A stretch of 64,000 nt of DNA from CAVYBY01 sp963766935 (GCA_963766935.1 CAVYBY010000002.1:248001-312000), one strand, 5' to 3'. Positions 8,729-17,278 are shown, counted from the first letter of the stretch. A program made the numbers and translations. The notes: generated by a model from the letters alone, not told the origin.

Positions 8729-9397
8729 GTGCCGGAACCCGAAGAGCGGATGACGATCGCGCTGGACGACGAGCGCGCGGTAAGCGGCGCCTTCGTTGCC
8801 GCGGCCGACCCGATCGCCATCCTTGTGCTCGCGCCCGGGGCCGGGGCGGGCATGGACCACCCGTTTCTGGTCGGGTTCGCGCGCGCGATCGCCGATCTCG
8901 GCGTCTCGACGCTCCGCTTCAACTTTCTCTACGCCGAGCGGGGCCGGCGCTCGCCCGATCCCGAGGGGACCCTTCGCGCCGCGTGGACGGCCGCGTTCGA
9001 GACCGCGTCGGCGCGCTCCGGCGGTGTGCCCGTCTGGGTCGGCGGGAAGTCGCTCGGAGGCAGGATCGCCTCGATGACGGTGGCCGACGGCATGCCCGCG
9101 GCAGGCCTCGTGTTCCTCGGCTACCCCCTGCATCCGCCGGGAAAGCCAGAGCGAATCCGCGACGCGCACCTTGCCAGGATCGGCGTCCCGATGCTCTTCC
9201 TCCACGGCACCCGCGACCCGTTCGCGACCCCGGAGCTGCTCGAGCGAACGGTCACGTCGCTCGGCAAGCGGGCGAAGCTCGTCGACATCGAAGGTGGCGA
9301 CCATTCATTCAATGTCCGCGGAACGAGAGCGGATCCCCGCGAAGTCGGGGCGGGGCTGGCCCCGGCCGCGGCCGAGTTCATTCGAAGGAACGTCTGA
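8729..9397 (+). CDS. alpha/beta-hydrolase of the KANL3/Tex30 (COG3571-like) family
   Basis: A 222-residue predicted hydrolase. ILVLAPGAGAGMDHPF near residue 30 is the conserved N-terminal loop, VWVGGKSLGGRIAS contains the nucleophile elbow (GKSLGG, Ser), MLFLHGTRDPFATPE contains the acid Asp, and GGDHSFNV the histidine, completing a Ser-Asp-His triad. The substrate is unknown. GTG at 8729 is preferred because CATCAT lies exactly 6 nt before it, matching the leaderless pattern seen elsewhere. A GTG at 8714 or the internal ATG at 8750 are alternatives. Confidence 0.83.
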   Translation: MPEPEERMTIALDDERAVSGAFVAAADPIAILVLAPGAGAGMDHPFLVGFARAIADLGVSTLRFNFLYAERGRRSPDPEGTLRAAWTAAFETASARSGGVPVWVGGKSLGGRIASMTVADGMPAAGLVFLGYPLHPPGKPERIRDAHLARIGVPMLFLHGTRDPFATPELLERTVTSLGKRAKLVDIEGGDHSFNVRGTRADPREVGAGLAPAAAEFIRRNV

Positions 9398-9398
9398 G

Positions 9399-9692
9399 AT
9401 GCCCCGGCGCAATCGCCGCGCGCCCGAGCCCCCACCACCGCCTTCGGCCCGGCCCCGCTCGCCGGCGCCACCCTGGGCGGAGGTGTCCGGCTACGAGGTC
9501 CGCCTGGTGCAGGGAGACAAGCCGTACCGGTGCCCGGGGTGCGACCACGAGATCCGGCCGGGTCTTGCCCACCTCGTGGTCGTCCCGGCCGGGGACGCCG
9601 ACGCCCGCCGGCACTGGCATACCGCCTGCTGGCGAAGCGAGCTCCGCCGCAGGGGAATGCTCCGCCGCGGCGACCTCGGCGACCCCGGCTGA
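9399..9692 (+). CDS. conserved actinobacterial small zinc-ribbon-like protein (often annotated 'ATP/GTP-binding protein')
   Basis: A 97-residue protein with a proline/arginine-rich N-terminus (MPRRNRR). The conserved core is YEVRLVQGDKPYRCPGCDHEI, then AHLVVVP and RRHWHTACW. Conserved CPGC, histidines and a later cysteine (TACW) suggest a single zinc site. The family is widespread in Actinobacteria and commonly labelled ATP/GTP-binding, although no P-loop is visible here, so that label should not be trusted. ATG follows the hydrolase stop by 1 bp, so the two are probably co-transcribed. Function unknown. Confidence 0.75.
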   Translation: MPRRNRRAPEPPPPPSARPRSPAPPWAEVSGYEVRLVQGDKPYRCPGCDHEIRPGLAHLVVVPAGDADARRHWHTACWRSELRRRGMLRRGDLGDPG

Positions 9693-9729
9693 CCGCGACA
9701 CCGTCATACCGGCTCGGTATCCTCCCGGC

Positions 9730-10119
9730 ATGGGCCGTGGAGATCCCGCTCGCGCTCGGATGTGGCAGATGGGTGGGCGCTGGTACGCGCGCGTCCTCGA
9801 TGTGTCCGCCTACATCGAGGTTACGGGCACCACGCGGCGGCGCTGCCTGGACGAGCTCCGGAAGCTGGCCGGACCGGACGTGGACCTTCTCGTCGAGGTC
9901 GTGCCCGACGTCGTCGGCGTCGCGGAAGCCGCCGAGATCATGGGCTGGGACAAGCGGCGGGTCATCACCTACCTGGACCGCGGATCGTTTCCCGAGCCGC
10001 TCACGGCGCTCGCATCGGGGCGTCTGTGGCTGCGTGAGGACGTCGAGGCGTATGCCCACGAATGGCGGGAGCAGTACGAGGCCGCCCGGGCCAAGCGTTC
10101 CGCGCCGGTGAAGCGATGA
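9730..10119 (+). CDS. HicB-like / helix-turn-helix excisionase-like DNA-binding protein
   Basis: A 129-residue protein with two parts. Residues about 12-60 (WYARVLDVSAYIEVTGTTRRRCLDEL-type) resemble the small HicB/antitoxin-like fold. Residues about 63-110 (VGVAEAAEIMGWDKRRVITYLDRG, then SGRLWLREDVEAYA) look like a MerR/AlpA-type winged helix. A DNA-binding regulatory role is inferred; no toxin gene is adjacent. ATG at 9730 has TATCCT 6 nt upstream and no Shine-Dalgarno. The stop overlaps the next ATG (ATGA), coupling it to the phosphatase gene. Confidence 0.67.
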   Translation: MGRGDPARARMWQMGGRWYARVLDVSAYIEVTGTTRRRCLDELRKLAGPDVDLLVEVVPDVVGVAEAAEIMGWDKRRVITYLDRGSFPEPLTALASGRLWLREDVEAYAHEWREQYEAARAKRSAPVKR

Positions 10120-10787
10120 CCCTCGGCGAGGCGAAGCCGGGCGACCGCCGCCTCTACCTGATCCGGCACGGAAAGGCCGACCATCGATCCACCGCGCGGA
10201 CCGAGACGTCCCGCGGCTGGATGGCGGATCCCCCGCTCGACGAGCGCGGCCGCGAGCAGGCGGAGTTGCTGGCGCGCCGCTTGCGCGGGCTTCCCAAGGC
10301 GAGCGGCGTCTACACCTCGAAGCTCACCCGCGCGCGAGAGACCATCGCGCCGTGGTCGGCCGCGACGGGCGTCGAGGCGCCCGCCCTCGAAGAGCTCAAC
10401 GAGTGGTTCGGCGGAGACTGGGAGTTCAAGGAGTTCGAAGATCTGTTCGCCGAGCACCCCGAGATCCCGGATCTCGTCCGGCTCCAGGAGCCGATCTGGC
10501 ATCTGGCGCCGGGCGGCGAGACGTTCGATGCCTTTCAGGACCGGGTGGTCGGGGCGCTCGAAGGACTGCTCGCGCGTCACGACGGCGACGTGTGGGTGGT
10601 CTGCCACGGCGGCGTGATCAACGCATACGCCGCCTGGGTGCTGCGGATCACCGATCAGGACATGTTCTTTCTCCCGGAGAACACCAGTCTCAACACGTTC
10701 CGGGTTCGCGGGACGGACCGATCGGTGTGGTTCCTCTCCGACACGCTGCACCTGACATCGCCCGCGCTGTTCGCACCGGCCGACTGA
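10116..10787 (+). CDS. histidine phosphatase (phosphoglycerate-mutase-like) family protein
   Basis: A 223-residue histidine phosphatase. The catalytic motif LYLIRHGKAD contains the nucleophilic RHG. PLDERGREQAELLARRL and YTSKLTRARETI are family-typical, and VWVVCHGGVINAYA supplies the second catalytic histidine. Members act on sugar phosphates, alpha-ribazole phosphate or proteins, and the substrate cannot be read from sequence. Start ATG overlaps the preceding stop by 4 nt (ATGA), indicating translational coupling with the HTH gene. Confidence 0.88.
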   Translation: MTLGEAKPGDRRLYLIRHGKADHRSTARTETSRGWMADPPLDERGREQAELLARRLRGLPKASGVYTSKLTRARETIAPWSAATGVEAPALEELNEWFGGDWEFKEFEDLFAEHPEIPDLVRLQEPIWHLAPGGETFDAFQDRVVGALEGLLARHDGDVWVVCHGGVINAYAAWVLRITDQDMFFLPENTSLNTFRVRGTDRSVWFLSDTLHLTSPALFAPAD

Positions 10788-10855
10788 GCGGCGGCCCCCT
10801 CCGCCTATACTCGCCGCGGCCCGAGATCGAGCCACGTCGACGAAGGGAGCCGCTG

Positions 10856-11242
10856 GTGCCCGTCCGATTTCTCTCCCCCGAGTGGGCGGAAGCGCTCAAG
10901 ACCGAGCTGAACGGAAGCGAGGACTTTCGCAAGGCCTCGGCCGGTAAGAAGGCGACGATCCTCCAGTCGATCTCCACGACCGATGGCGAGGTGCGCTACT
11001 GGATCGTCGTGAGCGACGGGACCATCGACCTGGGGCTCGGCGAGGCGCCCGGGGCGCCCGACGCCACCATCTCCGAGGGCTACGACGTCGCGGTCGCGCT
11101 CGCCAAGAGCGAGCTCAACGCGGTCACCGCGTACATGACGGGAAAGATCAAGGTCGACGGCAACATCGGGTTTCTGCTCGGCCTCGTGCCGGTGCTGCAG
11201 CAGCTTCCGCCCGCGATGCAGCGTATCGACACCGACTACTGA
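10856..11242 (+). CDS. SCP2 sterol-carrier-domain protein
   Basis: A 128-residue single SCP2 domain. The segments YWIVVSDGTIDLGLGEAPGAPDATISEGYDV-type strand pairs and NAVTAYMTGKIKVDGNIGFL (split here into TAYMTGKIKVDGN) are the conserved lipid-pocket half. The family binds sterols or other lipids; the ligand in bacteria is mostly unknown. The GTG start at 10856 has a strong GAAGGGAG ribosome-binding site, and TATACT at 10804-10809 could be its -10. The 3' end overlaps the convergent thioesterase gene by 7 bp. Confidence 0.83.
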   Translation: MPVRFLSPEWAEALKTELNGSEDFRKASAGKKATILQSISTTDGEVRYWIVVSDGTIDLGLGEAPGAPDATISEGYDVAVALAKSELNAVTAYMTGKIKVDGNIGFLLGLVPVLQQLPPAMQRIDTDY

Positions 11243-11667
11243 GCGGATTCGGCGGGCGCGGAGACGGCGATCGTCGCCTGCGCCCGCGCGAGCGTGGTTC
11301 CGGACCCGTCCCGAATCTCGGCCTCCGCGAACGCGAGACGCCGGCCGAGCCGGACGACACGTCCGCCGGCCACGATCGATCCGGTCGACCCGGGCGCGAG
11401 AAACTGTACGTCCAGATTGACCGTGACGTGACGGGCGCCCGGCGGCAGCGCCGATCGGACGGCGAGTCCGGTCGCCGTGTCCGCGAGCGTCGCCAGAACA
11501 CCGCCATGGAGCGCCCCGGCCAGGTTCGCGTGCCGGTCGGACGCCTCGAGCCCGAGCTCGATCGTGCCCTCGCCGACGTCGAGGATCTCGATTCCCATCG
11601 ACCCATGGAAGGGCGAAGCGGCCATTCGCCGGCGGATGTCGCTGATGACGGTTTCGAGCTGGTCCAT
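11236..11667 (-). CDS. PaaI-family hotdog thioesterase
   Basis: A 143-residue hotdog-fold acyl-CoA thioesterase. The motif HANLAGALHGGVLATLADTA contains the HGG.... signature of the PaaI/YbgC-like family, with the catalytic Asp in ADTATG. HVTVNLDVQFLAP is the expected following strand. Substrate is probably an aryl- or acyl-CoA. It is transcribed divergently from the BMP transporter operon and convergently with the SCP2 gene. Confidence 0.85.
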   Translation of the reverse strand: MDQLETVISDIRRRMAASPFHGSMGIEILDVGEGTIELGLEASDRHANLAGALHGGVLATLADTATGLAVRSALPPGARHVTVNLDVQFLAPGSTGSIVAGGRVVRLGRRLAFAEAEIRDGSGTTLARAQATIAVSAPAESAQ

Positions 11668-11710
11668 CCCCGTCCCCTCCCGGCTGCGTAGTCTCCCACG
11701 GGGCGTCCGT

Positions 11711-11739
11711 TTGACGCGTTTCGGGCCCCCGTGGACAAT
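11711..11739 (+). promoter_or_regulatory. sigma70-type promoter of the BMP ABC transporter operon
   Basis: TTGACG (11711-11716), 17 nt, GACAAT (11734-11739). Five of six and four of six positions match the consensus, spacing is ideal, and it lies 50 bp before the lipoprotein start. Confidence 0.5.
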
Positions 11740-11789
11740 CAGGCGAGCCGGGCCGGGGCCGGCTCCAGCAGACCAGGGGGGGAGACCAC

Positions 11790-12878
11790 ATGCAGAAGTG
11801 GTTCCGCACGTTCGCCGTACCGATCGCGGTCCTCGCGCTCGTCGCCGCGGCGTGCAGCAAGAAGAACGACACGACGACTCCGGGTGGCGGAAGCCAGACG
11901 AGCACGGCGCCGACGTGCAATGCGGACATCAAGGTCGGCCTCGCGCTCGATGTCGGCGGCCTGGGCGACCAGTCGTTCAACGACGCGGCCAACCGTGGGC
12001 TTCAGCAGGCGATCACTGAGGGGGTCGTGTGCGAGGAGAACACCAAGCTCGTTCCGGCGAACGCCGACGGCACGAACCTCGCGGACAACATCCAGGCCCT
12101 CGCGGCTGCCGGCTACGACTATGTCGAAGGCGTCGGCTTCTCGTTCTCCGATGGCGTGGCCAAGATCGCGTCGCAGTATCCGGACACGAACTTCGGCGTG
12201 ATCGACGGGTTCGCGACCAGCATTCCCGGCGGAGACGCAGCGAACGTCGCCGACCTGGACTTCAAGGCCCAGGAAGGGTCGTACCTGGTCGGCATTGCCG
12301 CGGCGATGCAGGCGCAGGCGGACGGCTCGAACACCGTCGGGTTCCTCGGCGGGCAGACGGGTCAGCTGATCGGCAGCTTCGAGGCCGGCTACGAGGCGGG
12401 CGTGGCGAGCGTGGACTCGGGGATCAAGATCCTCGTCGAGTACATCGGTGACAACACGCAGGCATTCGTCAATCCGACGGCCGGAAAGACGCTGTCGGAG
12501 AAGATGTACGGCGAGGGCGCGGACGTCATCTACCACGCCGCCGGGCTCTCCGGTGCCGGCCTGTTCCAGGCCGCGGCCGCGAAGCAGAAGTGGGCGATCG
12601 GGGTCGACTCCGACCAGTACCTGACCGCGAGCGCGGATCAGCAGCCCTACATCCTCACGTCGATGCTGAAGCGGGTCGACACGGCCACCTACGACTCGAT
12701 CAAGGGGACGGCGGATGGCAGTTTCACGTCGGGGTTCCAGAGCTTCGACCTCAGCTCCGACGGCGTCGACTTCTCGACGTCCAACTCCGCGTTGACGCAG
12801 GACATGGTCGACGCGATGAACGCGGCGAAGGCCAAGATCATCTCCGGCGACATCGTGGTGCCGGACACACCGGCCTGA
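11790..12878 (+). CDS. BMP-family (PnrA-like) ABC transporter substrate-binding lipoprotein
   Basis: A 362-residue lipoprotein. A basic N-terminus and hydrophobic stretch lead to the lipobox LVAAACSKK (Cys about residue 22). The mature part has the BMP signature KVGLALDVGGLGDQSFND, GVIDGFATS, FLGGQTGQLI and IYHAAGLSGAGLF. BMP proteins bind nucleosides (PnrA, NupN, BmpD), so nucleoside or simple-sugar import is the likely role with the three following genes. A strong GGGGGGAG site sits 7 nt before ATG and a TTGACG/GACAAT promoter lies upstream. A 12-bp hairpin directly follows the gene. Confidence 0.92.
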   Translation: MQKWFRTFAVPIAVLALVAAACSKKNDTTTPGGGSQTSTAPTCNADIKVGLALDVGGLGDQSFNDAANRGLQQAITEGVVCEENTKLVPANADGTNLADNIQALAAAGYDYVEGVGFSFSDGVAKIASQYPDTNFGVIDGFATSIPGGDAANVADLDFKAQEGSYLVGIAAAMQAQADGSNTVGFLGGQTGQLIGSFEAGYEAGVASVDSGIKILVEYIGDNTQAFVNPTAGKTLSEKMYGEGADVIYHAAGLSGAGLFQAAAAKQKWAIGVDSDQYLTASADQQPYILTSMLKRVDTATYDSIKGTADGSFTSGFQSFDLSSDGVDFSTSNSALTQDMVDAMNAAKAKIISGDIVVPDTPA

Positions 12879-12901
12879 CCGGACCGTCACCGAGACGGAC
12901 G

Positions 12902-14428
12902 ATGGACAACGACCGAGCGGGGCGCGAAAGCGCCCCGCTCGTCGTACTCGAGGGCATCACCAAACGATTCCCGGGCGTGCTCGCCAACGACGACGTCGGT
13001 ATCGACCTGCGCGCCGGCGAGGTCCATGCGCTCGTGGGTGAGAACGGGGCCGGAAAATCCACGCTGATGCGGATCCTCTATGGGATGTACCCGGCGGACT
13101 CCGGACGCATCCTGATCAGAGGGCAGGACGCCAAGATCGCGACGCCGAGGGATGCCATCGCGAACGGGATCGGCATGGTCCACCAGCATTTCGTGTTGGT
13201 CGACCCGTTCACGGTCACGGAGAACGTGATCCTGGGTGACGAGGGGTCGCCGTTGCTCGACCTCGACGCCGCCGCGAGGCGGGTCAAGGAGCTGGCCGAG
13301 TCGTACGGCTTCGCGATCGATCCCGAGGCCCGTATCCAGGATCTTTCGGTGGGCGAGGAGCAGCGCGTCGAGATTCTGAAGGCCCTGTATCGGGGGGCCG
13401 AGATCCTGATCCTGGACGAGCCGACGGCGGTCCTGACGCCGCAGGAGACGGCCGACCTGTTTGGGAATCTCCGCGAGCTTCGCGCCTCCGGCAAGAGCAT
13501 CGCGTTCATCAGCCACAAACTGGACGAGGTGCTCGAGATCGCCGATCGCATCACGGTGCTGCGGCGGGGGCGGGTGGTGGGGGAGACGACGCCCGCCGAG
13601 ACCTCGAAGGAAGAGCTGGCCGAGATGATGGTCGGGCGGCCCGTTCTGTTCCGCCTGGAGAAGCCCGACGTGAAGATCGGGGAGCCAGTGCTCCAGATCC
13701 AGGGTCTCGACAGTGGACGTTTGCACGACGTGGACCTGGACGTTCGGGCCGGCGAGATCGTGGGGGTGGCCGGCGTCGAGGGAAACGGACAGCGCGAGCT
13801 GGCCGAGGTGCTCATCGGCCTGCGCGCCGCCGAGGATGGCCGCATCGTCCTGGCGGGCGAAGACCTGGCCGGCTGGTCGGTCGACCGGATCCGCGACTTC
13901 GGCGTGGCGTTCGTCCCCGAGGATCGCCACGAGCAAGGGCTCGTCCTGTCGATGTCGATCTGGGAGAACGCGGTGCTCGGCCGCCAGGACGATGCGGAGT
14001 TCTCCGCGCGCTTCGGCACGCTCGCGATCCACAAGGTCAAGCAGTTGGCGACGAGGTTGGTCGAGCAGTACGACGTTCGGGCTCGCAGCATCGCGGCGAC
14101 GGCCGCGACGCTATCCGGGGGCAACCAGCAGAAGCTGGTGCTCGCGCGCGAGCTCGAGACCGATCCGAAGCTTCTGGTCGCCGCGCAGCCGACACGCGGC
14201 CTCGACGTCGGGGCGATCGAGTTCGTGTGGCGCCAGATTCTCGAGCAGAAGCGCGCCGGACGGGCCGTCCTGCTGATCTCGGCCGAGTTGGACGAGATCT
14301 ACGCGCTCTCGGACCGGATCGTGACGATCTACGAGGGGCGCATCACCGGAGAGTATCCGCCCGACGCCCCGCCGGAGCTGATCGGCGTCGGGATGACGGG
14401 TGGGCGGGCGAAGGCGGAGGCAACGTGA
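12902..14428 (+). CDS. ABC transporter ATP-binding protein, duplicated ATPase (nucleoside/simple sugar type)
   Basis: A 508-residue protein with two ABC modules, as in RbsA/NupO. Module 1 has Walker A VGENGAGKSTLMRI and signature LSVGEEQRVEI with LDEPTAVLTPQE. Module 2 lacks a full Walker A (VAGVEGNGQREL), as is usual for this family, and has LSGGNQQKLVLAREL. It powers the two downstream permeases. ATG at 12902 lies just before a hairpin (12914-12941) that falls inside its first codons. The stop overlaps the next GTG (GTGA). LVAAQPTRGLDVGAIEFV is the family Walker B region. Confidence 0.92.
   Translation: MDNDRAGRESAPLVVLEGITKRFPGVLANDDVGIDLRAGEVHALVGENGAGKSTLMRILYGMYPADSGRILIRGQDAKIATPRDAIANGIGMVHQHFVLVDPFTVTENVILGDEGSPLLDLDAAARRVKELAESYGFAIDPEARIQDLSVGEEQRVEILKALYRGAEILILDEPTAVLTPQETADLFGNLRELRASGKSIAFISHKLDEVLEIADRITVLRRGRVVGETTPAETSKEELAEMMVGRPVLFRLEKPDVKIGEPVLQIQGLDSGRLHDVDLDVRAGEIVGVAGVEGNGQRELAEVLIGLRAAEDGRIVLAGEDLAGWSVDRIRDFGVAFVPEDRHEQGLVLSMSIWENAVLGRQDDAEFSARFGTLAIHKVKQLATRLVEQYDVRARSIAATAATLSGGNQQKLVLARELETDPKLLVAAQPTRGLDVGAIEFVWRQILEQKRAGRAVLLISAELDEIYALSDRIVTIYEGRITGEYPPDAPPELIGVGMTGGRAKAEAT
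12914..12941 (+). terminator. very stable intercistronic hairpin after the BMP lipoprotein gene
   Basis: Perfect 12-bp arms CGAGCGGGGCGC and GCGCCCCGCTCG enclose a GAAA (GNRA-type) tetraloop. It sits 35 bp after the lipoprotein stop and inside the first codons of the ATPase gene. There is no T-tract. It may act as a partial terminator or 3' stabiliser giving more binding protein than transporter. Confidence 0.6.
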
Positions 14429-15579
14429 CCGGGATCGACGTCGAACGGGTTCCGTGGCGCGAGCGCTTGGACGTCCTTCTGACGCAGGTGGCCGCGCTCG
14501 TCGTCGCCGTGGCGATCGCGCTCGGCATCGGGTCCAGCATCATCCTGCGCTACCACGAGAACCCGGCCACCGTGTACTCGGCCGTGCTGAGGTTCTCGTT
14601 CGGGTCGATGGACGGCTTCGCCAGGATGCTCGTGCTTGCGACACCGCTGATCTTCTCCGCACTCGCGGTGACCGTTTGCTACAAGGCCGGCATGTTCAAC
14701 ATCGGGGTCGAGGGCCAGTACCTGGTTGCGATGGCGACGGCCTCGATCGCCGCGGTGCACTTCGGGTTTCTCGGACCGCTGCAGTTCTGGGTGGTCCTGC
14801 TGTTCGCGATGGCGGGGGGGATGGTCTGGGCCGGCATCCCGGCCGTGCTCAAGGTGAAGACCGGCGCCCACGAGGTGGTCACGACGATCATGCTCAACGG
14901 GGTGGCCATCAGCTTGGTTGCGTTCATCATCCGCGGCCCGATGCGCTTTCACGACACGAACGGCCGCTTCAACGTCAACCTGCGCACCGACCATTTCGGC
15001 CGCCATGCGCTGGCGCCGGACTTCGGGCATCTGCTCGGTGTCAGCAAGGCGGTCACCCTGTCGTGGCTCCTGCCGATCGGGGTCGTCTGCGCATTCCTCA
15101 CGTGGTTCCTGTTGAAGCGCATGCGCCTGGGCTACGAGGCGCGGGCGGTCGGTTCCTCGCCCGGAGCGGCGCGGGCCGGCGGGATCGACATCGAAGCGGT
15201 CCAGATCAAGGTCTTCCTGGTCTCGGGCGCCCTCGCGGGGCTGGTGGGGATGCAGCAGATCATCTCCACCTTGAACTACTTGCCGAGCAACTACGAAGCG
15301 GGGCTCGGGTTCACCGGGATCGGCGTGGCGTTCCTTGCGCAGAACAACCCGTTCGGGGCCATCGTGGCGGCGATCGCGTGGGCGGTGCTCTCACGGGGCG
15401 AGGGCGCGATCCTGATCGAGACCAGCGTCCCGCGCGAGATCGTGATCATTCTGCAGTCGATCCTCATCCTCACGACCGTCGTGGCATTCCAGATCGCTCG
15501 GCGCGGCATCGCTCGGCGCCAGCTGCGGCGCGGCGACACCCGCTCCAGTACGGACGCCGTCCCCGAGGCGGCGGCCTAG
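14425..15579 (+). CDS. ABC transporter permease (NupP/YufP-like)
   Basis: A 384-residue integral membrane permease of the BMP/branched-chain (BPD_transp_2) family. Hydrophobic helices begin at VAALVVAVAIALGIG. The conserved TVCYKAGMFNIGVEGQYLVA and KTGAHEVVTTIMLNGVAI loops identify the nucleoside/simple-sugar uptake subfamily. GTG start overlaps the ATPase stop (GTGA) and the next gene begins on the base after its stop, so all are one operon. It forms a heterodimeric channel with the 15580 gene product. Confidence 0.9.
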   Translation: MTGIDVERVPWRERLDVLLTQVAALVVAVAIALGIGSSIILRYHENPATVYSAVLRFSFGSMDGFARMLVLATPLIFSALAVTVCYKAGMFNIGVEGQYLVAMATASIAAVHFGFLGPLQFWVVLLFAMAGGMVWAGIPAVLKVKTGAHEVVTTIMLNGVAISLVAFIIRGPMRFHDTNGRFNVNLRTDHFGRHALAPDFGHLLGVSKAVTLSWLLPIGVVCAFLTWFLLKRMRLGYEARAVGSSPGAARAGGIDIEAVQIKVFLVSGALAGLVGMQQIISTLNYLPSNYEAGLGFTGIGVAFLAQNNPFGAIVAAIAWAVLSRGEGAILIETSVPREIVIILQSILILTTVVAFQIARRGIARRQLRRGDTRSSTDAVPEAAA

Positions 15580-16518
15580 ATGTTCCTCAACCTGGGGAGC
15601 GCGTTCGCAACCGCGTTCGAGTACTTCACGGTGATCTATCTGGCTGCTCTCGGGGGGCTGTTCTGCGAGCGGTCGGGCATCGTCAACATCGGCCTCGAGG
15701 GAATGATGATCATCGGGACGGTCTCGGGTGCGTTCGGCGTCGCGCACTGGGGACCGCTCGGAGGTCTCGGCTTCGGGTTCCTGTGCGGGGCGATCTTCGC
15801 CTCGATCCATGCCCTTGCCACGGTGACGTTCCGCGTCGACCACATCGTGTCGGGCGTCGTGATCAACCTGTCGGCCGTAGGCATCGCACGGTTCCTCTCG
15901 CAGCTGTGGTTCGGTCAGGCCACACAGTCCGATCCTGGCGGTGCGCACCTGCACACCATCAACATCCCGCTTCTGTCGAAGTTGCCTTCCGGACTCGGGG
16001 CGGCGTTCGTCGACATGTCACCGATGGTGATCGTGGCGTTCCTGATGGTGATCCCGGTGTCGTTCGCGATGAACCGCACGCGATTCGGCCTGCGGCTTCG
16101 CTCGGCGGGGGAGAACCCCGAGGCGACCAGATCCCTCGGTGTGCGCGTGGCTCCGCTCCGCTACGCGGCCGTCATGTTGAGCGGTGGGCTTGCTGGGGTG
16201 TCCGGTTGGTTCCTCGCGTTCGAGGTGAACGACCACTGGCGCGAGGGACAGACGGTCGGACTCGGCTTCATCGCGCTGGCAGCGCTGATCTTGTCGAACT
16301 GGAACCCTCGCCGGCTCATCTTCGCGGCGATGCTGTTCGGCTTCGCGCAGGCCGTGCCGTACTGGCTGAACGACGCGCCGATCATCCGCCTGCTGCCCGA
16401 CGAGTTCGTGCGGATGACGCCGTACGTGGTCACGATCGTCGCCATTGCCGGGTTCGTGGGGCGGGTACGGCCGCCGGCCGCTGCCGGCCAGGCCTACGAG
16501 GGCGGCGGCGGGCTCTAG
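15580..16518 (+). CDS. ABC transporter permease (NupQ/YufQ-like)
   Basis: A 312-residue permease, partner of the preceding subunit. GGLFCERSGIVNIGLEGMMIIG matches the conserved cytoplasmic loop of this family when read as the ERSGIVNIGLEGMM motif. VDHIVSGVVINLSAVGIARF and GENPEATRSLGVRV follow. About eight to nine hydrophobic helices are visible. The ATG is immediately adjacent to the previous stop (0 bp). It overlaps the convergent upp gene by 4 bp at its 3' end. Confidence 0.9.
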   Translation: MFLNLGSAFATAFEYFTVIYLAALGGLFCERSGIVNIGLEGMMIIGTVSGAFGVAHWGPLGGLGFGFLCGAIFASIHALATVTFRVDHIVSGVVINLSAVGIARFLSQLWFGQATQSDPGGAHLHTINIPLLSKLPSGLGAAFVDMSPMVIVAFLMVIPVSFAMNRTRFGLRLRSAGENPEATRSLGVRVAPLRYAAVMLSGGLAGVSGWFLAFEVNDHWREGQTVGLGFIALAALILSNWNPRRLIFAAMLFGFAQAVPYWLNDAPIIRLLPDEFVRMTPYVVTIVAIAGFVGRVRPPAAAGQAYEGGGGL

Positions 16519-17147
16519 CCGGACGGCTCGGTGCCGTGAAGACGGTCGCCGAAGTCTCCGAGCCCCGGCAGGATGAAGCCGGCCTCGTTCAGCCGGCGAT
16601 CGAGCGCGCCGGCGACGATCGGCACGTCCGGGTGGTCGGCCTCGAGCTTGGCGATTCCCTCCGGCGCCGCCACCACGCAGACGAACGAGATCGACTGTGG
16701 GTTCGCGTGCGCCTTCACGTGGGCGATCGCGGCCGTTCCGGATCCACCGGTGGCGAGCATCGGATCGAGGATGAGGGCCCGCCGGCCGTTCATCGGCGGG
16801 AGCTTCGCGTAGTAGTCGCGCGGTAGCAGCGTCGCCTCGTCACGCTCGAGGCCGAGGTAGCCGACAACCGTGTCGGGATACAGATCGGTGACCGAGTCGA
16901 GAAGCCCGAGGCCGGCGCGCAGGACGGGGATTGCGACGAGCGGTTCCGAGAGGCGGTGCCCCTGGACGGTTTCGAGCGGGGTGTCGATCTCGATCTGCGT
17001 GGTCGCGAGGTCGCGGGTCGCCTCGGTCACGAGGAGCCACCCAAGGCGGCGGGCGAGCATTCGGAACTCCGAGGGACCCGTGTCGGCGTCTCGCAGGCGT
17101 CCGAGCAGGTCCTCGGCGAGGGGATGGTCGATGACCGTGAGCGGCAT
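16515..17147 (-). CDS. upp: uracil phosphoribosyltransferase
   Basis: A 210-residue Upp of standard length that makes UMP from uracil and PRPP in pyrimidine salvage. The PRPP-binding motif LILDPMLATGGSGTAAI is clear, as is PVLRAGLGLLDSV and the C-terminal uracil-binding GLGDFGDRLHGT. Position beside a predicted nucleoside importer fits a salvage role. The ATG at 17147 has TAGGAT 6 nt upstream without a Shine-Dalgarno, so it is probably leaderless. Confidence 0.95.
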   Translation of the reverse strand: MPLTVIDHPLAEDLLGRLRDADTGPSEFRMLARRLGWLLVTEATRDLATTQIEIDTPLETVQGHRLSEPLVAIPVLRAGLGLLDSVTDLYPDTVVGYLGLERDEATLLPRDYYAKLPPMNGRRALILDPMLATGGSGTAAIAHVKAHANPQSISFVCVVAAPEGIAKLEADHPDVPIVAGALDRRLNEAGFILPGLGDFGDRLHGTEPSG

Positions 17148-17224
17148 GGGCGAATCCTACGCGCCGCAAGGTAACCGGGGGGTCCGCTTGCCACCCGTAC
17201 GGGGCTCTGGCACGATGGGCGGCG

Positions 17225-17278
17225 ATGCAAGGGTTCTTCGGCTACTGGTTTTCCTACGACGGGTCCGGCCCGGCGTAG
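17225..17278 (+). CDS. leader peptide of the DAHP synthase gene (aromatic amino-acid attenuator)
   Basis: A 17-residue ORF, MQGFFGYWFSYDGSGPA, with six aromatic residues (three Phe, two Tyr, one Trp) among residues 4-11. It lies 87 bp upstream of the DAHP synthase gene, the entry step of aromatic biosynthesis. A weak promoter (TTGCCA 17188-17193, 17 nt, CACGAT 17211-17216) would start transcription just before the ATG. Its 3' codons (17265-17273) can pair with the upstream arm of the following hairpin. Too short to appear in ordinary gene calls; identified from composition, position and RNA structure. Confidence 0.7.
   Translation: MQGFFGYWFSYDGSGPA

Noticed and set aside
11690..11789. Purine riboswitch before the BMP transporter
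   Set aside because: The interval is too short after the promoter and has no three-way-junction core, although BMP genes sometimes carry one.
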